Of a stretch of 7,276 bases of DNA, positions 1-7,249 are shown piece after piece. Under the pieces are notes generated by a model. That model had not been told where the DNA came from. It saw only the letters and a program-made list of their open reading frames with translations, and did no database searches. Location: the NCBI GenBank assembly GCA_031177445.1, contig JAPSGP010000144.1, positions 1 through 7,276 of the forward strand. The letters are read 5' to 3'. The translations under genes were made by a program, and so were the position numbers. The DNA is from Acidimicrobiia bacterium (lineage in GTDB: Bacteria > Actinomycetota > Acidimicrobiia > IMCC26256 > JACDBD01). The first letter of the stretch is position 1; the number at the start of each line of letters is the position of its first letter.

Positions 1-554
1 GTCGCACACGATCAGCTTCGGGCTGAGCGCCAGCGCGCGGGCGATGCCGATGCGCTGCCGCTGCCCGCCGGAGAACTCGTGCGGGTAGCGGTTCGTGTAC
101 GTCGGGTTGAAGCCGACCACGTCGAGTAGCTCGCGCACGCGGGCGCGCCGGTCGCGCTTCGTGCCGATGCCGTGCACGACGAGCGGCTCCGCGACGATGT
201 CCCCCACCGTCATGCGGGGGTCGAGCGACGAGTACGGATCCTGGAAGACGATTTGCAGCTCCCGTCGCATGCGCCGCATCTGCTCGCGCCCGAGCCTCGT
301 CAGCTCGCTGCCCTCGAACACGATCGAGCCGGACGTCGGCTTCAGCAGCTGGAGGATGCAATACCCCGTCGTCGACTTGCCCGAGCCGGACTCGCCGACG
401 AGGCCGAGCGTCTCGCCCTCGGCGATGTCGAAGCTGACGCCGTCGACCGCCTTCACGTGGTCGATCGTGCGCTCGATGAGGATCCCCGAGCGCACCGGGA
501 AGTGCTTGTGCAGATCGCGGACCCGCAACAGAGCGCCGTTCGTGGTGTCCGGAC

Positions 555-558
<4 letters not shown>
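1..558 (-). CDS. oppF: Oligopeptide ABC transporter ATP-binding subunit OppF (3' end cut by window edge)
   Basis: One of the two cytoplasmic ATPases that power peptide import through the OppBC channel. My own translation of the minus strand from a GTG at 558 gives 186 residues, still open at position 1. Walker A is GESGSGKS (residues 55-62), the Q-loop is QDP with Gln106, and the ABC signature is FSGGQRQR (162-169). The frame leaves the window inside Walker B (LIVCD), so the catalytic Glu, the H-loop and the C-terminal oligopeptide domain are not visible. The start GTG overlaps the oppD stop in a GTGA, with GGAGG 7 nt upstream, which points to translational coupling. The N-terminal insert between residues 20 and 36 (HFPVRSGIL...DHVKAVDGVSF) is typical of OppF/DppF rather than OppD. 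Opp versus Dpp substrate class rests on the receptor gene of the operon. Confidence 0.93.
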
Positions 559-1574
<1,016 letters not shown>

Positions 1575-1577
1575 GAG

Positions 1578-2513
1578 CTACGTCTCCCTGGTCCTTGGAT
1601 CGAGCGCGTCACGCAGGCCGTCCGCGATGAAGTTCGCGCAGAGGATCAGCGTCGCGATGGCGATGGACGGGACGGCGATGATGTGCGGCGCGACGCGGTA
1701 CACGAGCCGGCCCTCCTGCGCCATCTGCCCCCAGGAGGCGTCCGGCGGGCTGATGCCGAGGCCGATGAATGAGAGAATCGCCTCGCCCAGGATGACGCCC
1801 GGCAGCTCGAGGAAGATGGCGATGATGAGCACGCCGAGCGTGTTCGGGAGGAGGTGCCGCGCGAGCACTCGGAACCAGCGCGCGCCCACCGCCTTCGCGG
1901 CGCGCACGTAGTCGTTCTCCTTCAGCGTGATCACCTGTCCGCGCACGATGCGGGCGCTCGTGAACCAGCTTGCAATGGAAAGCGCCACCACCATCGTCCA
2001 GAAGGTGACGTTGCCGAAGATCGCCGTCACGATGATCGCGAAGGGCAGGTAGGGCAGCCCGTAGAGAGTGTCGAGGAAGCGCATCATGCCGTTGTCGAGC
2101 TTCCCGCCGACGAACCCCGAGATCGAGCCGTAGGCCACGCCGATGAGCAGGATCACGAGCGTGGCGCCGAAGCCGATGCCCATCGAGACGCGGCCGCCGA
2201 GCGCCGTGCGCGTGAAGAGATCGCGGCCGAAGTTGTCGGTGCCGAAGGGATGCTCGAGGTTCGGCCCCTGGTTCTTGAGCGCGAAGTCGACCTCGTTCGG
2301 GTCGTAGGGCGAGACGAACGGCCAGATGGCGCAATACAGGACGAGCAGCACGAAGACGCTGCCGGCGAGGACGGCCGCCCGGTTGCGGAGGTAGCGGCGC
2401 CAGGCGTCCTTCCAGAGGTTCGACTGGGCGATCGGAGCGCCCGCGGTCTCGTGCGCGGGCGCGGCGGCGGTGTCGACCGGTCGGCGGGTGGCCTGGGTCG
2501 GATCGACGACCAC
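1578..2513 (-). CDS. oppC: Oligopeptide ABC transporter permease OppC
   Basis: Inner-membrane permease that forms the translocation channel with OppB. The 311-aa protein has a roughly 35-residue Ala/Pro-rich cytoplasmic N-terminus, a first membrane segment at about 45-67, and the OppC N-terminal signature HPFGTDNFGRDLFTR (88-102). More membrane segments follow at about 112-136, 150-182, 228-250 and 276-298. The EAA coupling loop, which docks on the ATPases, is at about 202-223 (YVRAAKAVG...HLLPN). The C-terminus LRDALDPRTR is typical of the family. The start is GTG at 2513, 3 nt after the oppB stop, with AGGA 8 nt upstream. The next codon, GTC, is not a likely alternative. The oppD start lies 3 nt past its TAG stop. 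Confidence 0.96.
   Translation of the reverse strand: MVVDPTQATRRPVDTAAAPAHETAGAPIAQSNLWKDAWRRYLRNRAAVLAGSVFVLLVLYCAIWPFVSPYDPNEVDFALKNQGPNLEHPFGTDNFGRDLFTRTALGGRVSMGIGFGATLVILLIGVAYGSISGFVGGKLDNGMMRFLDTLYGLPYLPFAIIVTAIFGNVTFWTMVVALSIASWFTSARIVRGQVITLKENDYVRAAKAVGARWFRVLARHLLPNTLGVLIIAIFLELPGVILGEAILSFIGLGISPPDASWGQMAQEGRLVYRVAPHIIAVPSIAIATLILCANFIADGLRDALDPRTRET
1584..1588 (-). promoter_or_regulatory. Shine-Dalgarno site of oppD
   Basis: On the minus strand GGGAG sits in the final codons of oppC, 9 nt ahead of the oppD GTG at 1574. It lies just before the oppC TAG, so ribosomes finishing oppC would be in place to start oppD. Confidence 0.6.
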
Positions 2514-2516
2514 GGG

Positions 2517-3446
2517 CTACGTCCTGACGTCGCGCGTGCGCGGGTCGAGGATGCCGTAGAGGATGTCGACGACGAGGTTGGCGACGATCACGATCACGGC
2601 GAGCAGCACCGTGAGGCCCATGACGACCGAGTAGTCGCGCGCCTGCACGGCCGTGACGTAATAGCGCCCGACACCCGGGATGGCGAAGATCTGCTCGATC
2701 ACGAACGAGCCGGTGATCAGGAAGCCCAGCGTCGGCCCGGCGGCGGTGACGACCGGGATCAGCGAGTTGCGCAGGACGTGCAGGCTGATCACGCGGCGCC
2801 AGCGCAGCCCCTTCGCCCTGGCGGTGCGAATGTAGTCCTGCTGCAGCGTCTCCAGCATCGTCCCCCGCACGAGGCGCGCGAACGCCGCCATCGGCGCGAG
2901 CCCCAGCGCGACGACGGGAAGGACCTTGCTCTCCCACCCCGTCCAGCCGCTCGTCGGAAAGCCGAAGTCGAATTGCAGCACGAAGAAGTAGATGAACAGG
3001 GTGGCGACGAGGAAGCTCGGGATCGCGAAACCGACGTTCGAGAAGAACATCGCCGCATAGTCGAGCCACGAGTTCGCCTTGAGCGCCGAGACGGCGCCGA
3101 GTGGGATGCCGAAGACGAGGGCGAAGAGGAAGGCGAGACCGCCGAGCTCGAGCGAGCGCGGGAAGTGCTCCTTGACGATGTCGTTCACGTCGCGGTTGCG
3201 GAGCACGAGCGATGGCCCGAGGTCGAACGTGGCGACGTTCTTGACGTAGCGCGCGTACTGCTCGTACCACGGCTTGTCGAGGCCGAACTTGCGGTCCAGG
3301 TTCCGCTGGATCTCGGCCGGGATGGCGCGCTCCGACGTCCGGAACGGATTGCCCTTGATCTGCCGCATCAGGCCGAAGGTGAGCAGGATGACGACGAGGA
3401 TGACGGGGATCGTCCAGAAAACTCGACGAACGATGAATTTCGTCAT
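2517..3446 (-). CDS. oppB: Oligopeptide ABC transporter permease OppB
   Basis: Inner-membrane permease and partner of OppC. The 309-aa protein begins with the typical TKFIVRRVFWTIPVILVV, whose first membrane segment is at about 9-29. A large periplasmic/extracellular loop follows (30-98, including FGLDKPWYEQYARYV at 54-68). Further membrane segments lie at about 100-122, 135-158, 172-193, 228-250 and 276-298. The EAA loop is at about 204-229 (DYIRTARAKGLRWRRVI...), and the family motif EQIFAIPGVGR is at 251-261. The start is ATG at 3446, and its ribosome-binding site is weak (AGGT about 10 nt upstream). It is the only Opp gene here without tight coupling to its upstream neighbour, which fits lower expression than oppA. 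It ends with DPRTRDVRT and a TAG 3 nt before oppC. Confidence 0.96.
   Translation of the reverse strand: MTKFIVRRVFWTIPVILVVILLTFGLMRQIKGNPFRTSERAIPAEIQRNLDRKFGLDKPWYEQYARYVKNVATFDLGPSLVLRNRDVNDIVKEHFPRSLELGGLAFLFALVFGIPLGAVSALKANSWLDYAAMFFSNVGFAIPSFLVATLFIYFFVLQFDFGFPTSGWTGWESKVLPVVALGLAPMAAFARLVRGTMLETLQQDYIRTARAKGLRWRRVISLHVLRNSLIPVVTAAGPTLGFLITGSFVIEQIFAIPGVGRYYVTAVQARDYSVVMGLTVLLAVIVIVANLVVDILYGILDPRTRDVRT
2522..2525 (-). promoter_or_regulatory. Shine-Dalgarno site of oppC (short)
   Basis: AGGA on the minus strand, in the last codons of oppB, 8 nt before the oppC GTG at 2513. It is short, and coupling to oppB termination probably helps initiation. Confidence 0.45.
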
Positions 3447-3501
3447 CTCGAGCGCTACCTACCGCGTCGAACGACCTGGGAAACGAACTCAGCGAGTCGA
3501 G

Positions 3502-3534
3502 CGGGCGGGACGCGCTCCTCGCGCGCCCCGCCCG
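3502..3534 (-). terminator. GC-rich hairpin between oppA and oppB (attenuator, processing or mRNA-stabilising stem)
   Basis: In the minus-strand transcript a 14-bp stem forms. The inner 13 bp are arms 3533-3521 (GGGCGGGGCGCGC) and 3515-3503 (GCGCGUCCCGCCC), closed by one more C-G pair (3534 with 3502). The loop is 5 nt (3520-3516, GAGGA). All positions pair in the minus-strand RNA, one as G-U; in a plus-strand RNA that position would be an A-C mismatch. This strand asymmetry favours a role in the opp transcript. There is no U-run after the stem, so it is not a standard intrinsic terminator. It begins 26 nt after the oppA stop and ends 56 nt before the oppB start. I infer partial termination or protection of the oppA 3' end. 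Confidence 0.7.
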
Positions 3535-3560
3535 GGTGCTCTCCTCACTGTGAAGCGGTC

Positions 3561-5231
3561 CTACTCCTCCGTGACGACGACCTTCGTCAGGTCGATCTGG
3601 TCGAGGAGATTGAGGTTGTACGTGTCCTGCACGGTCGGCCGCTCGAGATGCACGTACGTGTACCAGTAGATCGGCATCACGGGCATCTGACCGTCCTCGC
3701 CGTGGAGGATGTCCTCCAGCTGCCCGTAGATGGCATAGCGGTCGGCGTTGTCCTCGGTCGCCCGGGCCTCCTCGACGAGGCCGTCGTACTCCTCGTTCTT
3801 GAAGTTCGTGGAGTTGTTGCCCGAGTCGCTCGTCCAGAGCTCGAGGAAGTTCATGGCGTCGACGTAGTCGCCGATCCAGCCGAGCCGGAAGACGTCGATC
3901 GACTTGTCCGGCGGCGGCCCGATGAACTCGAGGAACTGTGCCCACTCCTGCTGCTTGATGGTGACGCTGAGGCCGAGCTCCTTCCAGGCGTCCTGGATCG
4001 CGACTGCGATCTCGCGGTGGCCCGGGGAGTCGTTCAGGAGCAGCGTGATGTCCTTCTTCGGGTTCTGCACCTGGTCCATGAGCGTCTTCGCCTGCTCCAG
4101 GTCCGCCGTCTCGGGCAGCCACGGAGAGTCGGGAGTCAGCTCCTCGAACCCGGGCATGCCCTTCGGCGTGAAGCCGGTCGCCGGCAGCTGGTCGGCCTGC
4201 GCCACGTTGTCGATGATGCTCTGGCGGTCGATCGCCAGCGACATCGCGCGACGCTGGTTCACGTCGGTGATGTTGTCGACGTTGAAGCCGTAGTAGTAGG
4301 TCCCGAGGCCCGGATACTGCTGATAGTCCTCGGTCTCCTTGAGCCGCGGGATCTCCTCGGTCGGCAGACCACCGGTGACGTCGATCTCACCGGCCTCGAA
4401 CGCCTGCACGGCCGTCGTGCCGTCGGTGATCATGCGGCCGTTCACGCGCGTCAGCTTCACGCTGTCCGCGTCGCGCCACTCGTCCCACTTCACGAGGTCG
4501 ATGCGGGAGTTGTGCTGCCACGACTCCAGCTGGAAGGGGCCGTTGGTGACGATGTTCGCAGCTTCCGTCCACTTGTCCTTGAACTGCTCGACCGTCGGGC
4601 GGTGCACGGCGAGGAACGAGTGGTGCGCCAGCTGCTGGATGAACCACGGCTGCGGTGTCGTCAGCGTGATCTCGAGCGTGCGGTCGTCGACGGCGTTGAC
4701 GCCGACCTTGTCGGCCATCGCCGCGCAGTTGGACTCGCAGCCGTTGTACTCCTGAGCGCCCTCGATGCCGTAGAACTGATAGGCGTAGTCCGCCGCGAGC
4801 TCTGGCGAGATGGTCCGCTTCCACGACCACTCGTAGTCCTCGGCGGTCACGGGGTCGCCGTTCGTCCACTGCCCGTCCTCGCGGAGGGTGAGCGTGACGG
4901 TCTTGCCGTCCTCCGAGACCTCCCAGCTCTCGGCGAGGTTCGCCACCGGGTTCAGGTCGTCATCGAGCTTGACGAGCGGATCCATGATGTTCTGCAGGAT
5001 GTTGCTCGACGTCGTGTCGCTCGCGAGGCCCGGGTCGAGCGACGGCGGCTCGGTGCCCCAGTTCACGGTGATGACCTGCTCGGCGGCTTCCGCCCCGCCT
5101 TCTTCTTCCTGCGTCGCGCCCGTACCCGCCGCGTCCCCACCGTCGTCGTCGTCGCCACCGCAACCAGCAGCCACGAGGGCGAGACTCGCGACCAGCATGG
5201 CGAGAAGCAGCCAGAGGGTCTTGATCCTCAT
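3561..5231 (-). CDS. oppA: Peptide-binding lipoprotein OppA (ABC transporter receptor, SBP family 5)
   Basis: Membrane-anchored extracellular receptor that delivers peptides to OppBC. The 556-aa preprotein has a lipoprotein signal: positively charged MRIK, a hydrophobic core (5-20) and lipobox LVAAGC with Cys24 as the lipidated residue. An acidic, Gly-rich linker follows (25-50). The SBP family 5 fold runs to the end, with EPPSLDP (61-67), LAESWEVSEDGKTVTLTLR (99-117), NGDPVTAEDYEWSWKR (124-139), the domain-closing FNVDNITDVNQRRAMSLAID (316-335) and an OppA-like GWIGDYVDAMNFLELWTSDS (451-470). The ATG at 5231 is chosen because it gives the signal peptide and has AGGAAGGAAGGG 8 nt upstream. 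The frame stays open to 5726, but that extension has no coding character. Cys165 and Cys169 form a CxxxC in a loop and might be a disulfide. It is most like OppA rather than DppA or a nickel receptor; the exact ligand is unknown. Confidence 0.95.
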   Translation of the reverse strand: MRIKTLWLLLAMLVASLALVAAGCGGDDDDGGDAAGTGATQEEEGGAEAAEQVITVNWGTEPPSLDPGLASDTTSSNILQNIMDPLVKLDDDLNPVANLAESWEVSEDGKTVTLTLREDGQWTNGDPVTAEDYEWSWKRTISPELAADYAYQFYGIEGAQEYNGCESNCAAMADKVGVNAVDDRTLEITLTTPQPWFIQQLAHHSFLAVHRPTVEQFKDKWTEAANIVTNGPFQLESWQHNSRIDLVKWDEWRDADSVKLTRVNGRMITDGTTAVQAFEAGEIDVTGGLPTEEIPRLKETEDYQQYPGLGTYYYGFNVDNITDVNQRRAMSLAIDRQSIIDNVAQADQLPATGFTPKGMPGFEELTPDSPWLPETADLEQAKTLMDQVQNPKKDITLLLNDSPGHREIAVAIQDAWKELGLSVTIKQQEWAQFLEFIGPPPDKSIDVFRLGWIGDYVDAMNFLELWTSDSGNNSTNFKNEEYDGLVEEARATEDNADRYAIYGQLEDILHGEDGQMPVMPIYWYTYVHLERPTVQDTYNLNLLDQIDLTKVVVTEE

Positions 5232-5239
5232 CGAATGTG

Positions 5240-5251
5240 CCCTTCCTTCCT
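5240..5251 (-). promoter_or_regulatory. Strong Shine-Dalgarno site of oppA
   Basis: On the minus strand AGGAAGGAAGGG lies 8 nt before the ATG at 5231. It is the longest ribosome-binding site in the window. It fixes the oppA start at the lipoprotein signal and fits high receptor synthesis. Confidence 0.8.
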
Positions 5252-5257
5252 TCGCGT

Positions 5258-5305
5258 TGTCCGCGCGCGTGTCGACAACACTGTCGCAAACACTGTCGCA
5301 CCCAC
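5258..5305. repeat. Four TGTC-headed 12-bp units in the oppA leader/upstream region
   Basis: On the plus strand TGTC recurs at 5258, 5270, 5282 and 5294, exactly 12 bp apart. The units are TGTCCGCGCGCG, TGTCGACAACAC, TGTCGCAAACAC and TGTCGCACCCAC. The stretch 5277-5288 (AACACTGTCGCA) is repeated without change at 5289-5300. An 8-bp palindrome, TGTCGACA, is at 5270-5277. The array lies 27-74 bp upstream of the oppA ATG, a good place for a regulator to bind or for a leader element. The repeat itself is seen directly; any binding role is inferred. Confidence 0.6.
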
Positions 5306-5390
5306 TTGTTTCCGAGTTTACCGACCGCAAACTGCACGCCCGGTGGACTACACACGTTCTTAACCGTGTCGCAGCGGCGACCATATAGCT

Positions 5391-5858
5391 GTGTGCAGGG
5401 TTCTTGTCGCAGTTGCCGCGATCTTGGCGGTCGCGCTGGCGGGATCGGAGGCGGCCGGCGCACACGTCGACGTCTCGCCGAGACTGCTCGAGGCGGGAGA
5501 GGTGATGACGCTCGACGTCGAGCTGCCGCGGCTCCGGCCCGGCCCGCCGCCGACGAGCTTGGGCGTCTCGGGCGGCCGCGTGCGACAGCTCTCCGCCGAG
5601 GCCGCGGGACTCGCCGGGGTCGAGTCGCGCTGGCGCCTGCGCGTGCGGGTCGGTGCGCCGCCCGGGCCGCTGACGTTGCTGCTGCGCGCAGGGTTCGCCG
5701 ACGGCGAGACCGTAGTCGTGCGGCACGCGGTGACTGTCGTGCCGGCGCGCTCGGACGGCGAGACGTCGACCGCCCTGCTCGTGGGCGTCGCCGCAGCCTC
5801 GGTCGCGGCCGCTGGCGGTCTCGCGCTGCTGCTAGCGCGCGGCCGGCGCTCGCCCTAG
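5391..5858 (+). CDS. Small secreted, membrane-anchored protein, tentatively YcnI/DUF1775-like
   Basis: A 155-aa protein with a signal peptide (hydrophobic core about 4-17, AxA site AGA at 22-24), a beta-rich extracellular domain (25-118), a C-terminal membrane helix (about 127-149) and a short basic tail (RGRRSP). Predicted cleavage leaves His25 as the first mature residue, followed by VDVSPRLLEAGEVMTLDVELP. This resembles the HVxVxP start of YcnI/DUF1775 proteins, where the exposed His helps bind Cu(II). The only Trp is Trp81. It is shorter than a usual YcnI (about 200 aa), no copper-transport gene is adjacent, and a generic Ig-like anchored domain is an alternative. The GTG at 5391 is needed for a full signal peptide but has no Shine-Dalgarno sequence. 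The downstream gene starts 53 nt after its stop and may be co-transcribed. Confidence 0.6.
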   Translation: MCRVLVAVAAILAVALAGSEAAGAHVDVSPRLLEAGEVMTLDVELPRLRPGPPPTSLGVSGGRVRQLSAEAAGLAGVESRWRLRVRVGAPPGPLTLLLRAGFADGETVVVRHAVTVVPARSDGETSTALLVGVAAASVAAAGGLALLLARGRRSP

Positions 5859-5893
5859 CTCGCTGTCGCTTTCGGAAGGAAAGCCGATCTCCG

Positions 5894-5902
5894 TGCTAGC
5901 GT
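5894..5902 (+). promoter_or_regulatory. Possible extended -10 promoter of the persulfide dioxygenase gene
   Basis: TGCTAGCGT matches the extended -10 pattern TGnTAnnnT and ends 9 nt before the GTG at 5912. With no Shine-Dalgarno sequence next to that GTG, a leaderless or very short-leader transcript is plausible. A convincing -35 is missing. GGAA motifs at 5874-5877 and 5878-5881 could instead belong to an ECF-type promoter or be a stray purine run. Confidence 0.3.
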
Positions 5903-5911
5903 CGCCGCGAC

Positions 5912-7249
5912 GTGCTCTTCCAGCAGTTTCTCGACGACGACCTCGGCTGCGCGTCGTATCTCGTTGGGGACGAAGAGGCCGGTGTGGCGGCCATCGTCGA
6001 CCCCCCGTACGCCGTCGAGCCTCTGCTGGAGGCCGCCGCGCGACACGGCGTCGAGATCGAACGTGTCATCGAAACGCACACGCACGCCGACCACCTCTCG
6101 GGCCACGGCCGGCTGGCGCTCGAGCACGGTGTCCCCGTCTCGATTCACCCGGCGGCGGAGGCCGAGTACGCGCACGAGCCGCTCGAGGACGGGGACGAGC
6201 TCGAGCTCGGCGCCGTCGTCCTGCGCGCGATTCACACACCGGGCCACCGCCCGGAGCACACGTGCCTGGCAGTCGTCGATCGCAGCCGCGCAGCCGAGCC
6301 CTGGCTCGTGCTCACCGGCGACTCGCTGTTCGTCGGCGACACGGCCCGACCGGACCTGGCGGTGGCCGCGCAGGAGGGTGCCGCCGGCCTCTTCCATTCG
6401 CTCCACCGGCTGCTCGAGCTCCCCGACGGCGTCGAGGTATTCCCGGGCCACGTGGCCGGCTCGCTGTGCGGTAAGGCGATGAGCCCGAAGGCATCGTCGA
6501 CGATCGGCTTCGAGCGCCGCTTCAACCGCGCGCTGCAGCTTCCCGACGAGCGGGCGTTCGCCGCGGAGACGGCCAACGGAAGTGCGCCGAAGCCGCCGAA
6601 CATGGCCCGGCTCGTCGAGCTCAACCGCGGCCCGTTCGTCGGCGCCGCCGTCGAGATCCGGGAGCTGCCGGCCGCCGCTCCCGGCGCGACGCTGCTCGAC
6701 GTGCGACCGCTCGAGGCGTTCCTGGCCGGTCACGCGTCCGGCGCGCTCAGCGTGCCCGTCGACGGGAGCAGCTTCGCGACGAAGGCGGCCTTCGCGCTCG
6801 CGAGTGCGGAGCGGATCGTCGTCCACGCCGGCGACGAGGCCGAGGCGCAGAGGGCGGCGCGGGGACTGCGCTCGGTCGGCTTCCTCGAGCTCGAGGGCTA
6901 CGTCCTCGGCGGTGGCCCCGAGCAGATGGAGGCCGTCGAGCTGGACGAGCTACGGGTCGCCCTCGACGAGGGCGCGGAGCTGATCGACGTGCGCGAGCGT
7001 GACGAGCGCGACGGGGGCTACATCCCCGGCAGCCGGAACATCCCCTACCGCCTGCTCGCGCTGCCCGACCTCGACGTGACGAACGAGCACCCCGTGATCA
7101 CGATCTGCGAGAGCGGCGCCCGAGCCGTGGTCGCGGCCTCACTGCTCGCGGCCCGCGGCGTCGACGCACGACCGGTCGTCAACGGCGGCGTCAACGACTG
7201 GGTCGCGCGCGGCGGCGACACCGTCGAGTTCCGCCGCTGCGGCAGCTGA
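5912..7249 (+). CDS. cstB: CstB-like persulfide dioxygenase-rhodanese fusion
   Basis: Probable cytoplasmic enzyme that oxidises low-molecular-weight persulfides to sulfite and, through its rhodanese, to thiosulfate. At 445 aa it has the size and layout of staphylococcal CstB. Residues 1-240 are a metallo-beta-lactamase-fold dioxygenase with THTHADH (55-61); likely iron ligands are His56, His112 (HTPGH) and Asp137 (TGDSLFVGD). The family stretch FPGHVAGSLCGKAMSP is at 177-192 and SSTIGFERRFN at 195-205. Residues 245-335 are a rhodanese-like domain (LLDVRPLEAF, 261-270) that reads VVHAGD where the catalytic loop should be, with no Cys. Residues 342-440 are a second rhodanese (LIDVRERDE, 357-365) with catalytic Cys399 in CESGARA and GGVNDW (425-430). 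The GTG at 5912 is the only start after an upstream in-frame stop (5897-5899), and MLFQQFLDDDLGCASYLV fits the family N-terminus. No Shine-Dalgarno sequence is suitably placed. Confidence 0.92.
   Translation: MLFQQFLDDDLGCASYLVGDEEAGVAAIVDPPYAVEPLLEAAARHGVEIERVIETHTHADHLSGHGRLALEHGVPVSIHPAAEAEYAHEPLEDGDELELGAVVLRAIHTPGHRPEHTCLAVVDRSRAAEPWLVLTGDSLFVGDTARPDLAVAAQEGAAGLFHSLHRLLELPDGVEVFPGHVAGSLCGKAMSPKASSTIGFERRFNRALQLPDERAFAAETANGSAPKPPNMARLVELNRGPFVGAAVEIRELPAAAPGATLLDVRPLEAFLAGHASGALSVPVDGSSFATKAAFALASAERIVVHAGDEAEAQRAARGLRSVGFLELEGYVLGGGPEQMEAVELDELRVALDEGAELIDVRERDERDGGYIPGSRNIPYRLLALPDLDVTNEHPVITICESGARAVVAASLLAARGVDARPVVNGGVNDWVARGGDTVEFRRCGS

Larger units (their letters stand above)
5232..5390. 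promoter_or_regulatory. Divergent regulatory region between oppA and the YcnI-like gene
   Basis: This 159-bp gap separates the opp operon (minus) from the plus-strand pair and must hold promoters for at least oppA. For oppA, a TANNNT-type -10 (TAAACT on the minus strand, 5320-5315) would place the start near 5308 and the 12-bp repeats just downstream; I see no good -35 for it. For the plus gene, TTAACC (5360-5365) and an AT-rich CATATAG (5382-5388) lie just before the GTG at 5391. A near-palindrome (ACACGTTCTTAACCGTGT, 5352-5369) overlaps that possible -35. The individual promoter elements are weak; that the region is regulatory is well supported by the gene layout. Confidence 0.5.

Noticed and set aside
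3447..3560. An intrinsic terminator ending the oppA transcript fully
   Set aside because: The stem is strong but no U-run follows, and oppB to oppF have no clear promoter of their own in the gap, so a complete stop is unlikely.
1609..4122. A long minus-strand open frame (837 codons) overlapping oppA, oppB and oppC
   Set aside because: It is out of frame with all three recognised genes, Arg/Pro/Ala/His-rich, and has no motifs; a GC-bias shadow.
1854..5363. A very long plus-strand open frame (1169 codons) opposite the opp genes
   Set aside because: It is antisense to oppA, oppB and oppC, which have clear family motifs. Its product is a charged Arg/Asp/Glu/Val-rich string with no domain, as expected when GC-rich codons are read from the other strand.
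5232..5726. N-terminal extension of the oppA frame by 165 codons
   Set aside because: It would bury the lipoprotein signal in the middle of the protein, run through the regulatory gap and overlap the divergent gene. The strong Shine-Dalgarno sequence points to the ATG at 5231.
5893..6474. A GTG at 5893 preceded by GGAAGGAAAG at good spacing, opening a 193-codon frame
   Set aside because: The product is almost wholly Arg/Ala/Pro/Gly and overlaps the dioxygenase in another frame. The purine run is probably coincidental or part of a promoter.
5855..6826. A minus-strand open frame (323 codons) opposite the dioxygenase gene
   Set aside because: It is antisense to a protein with intact catalytic motifs, and its own sequence is a low-complexity Arg/Glu/Val-rich string.
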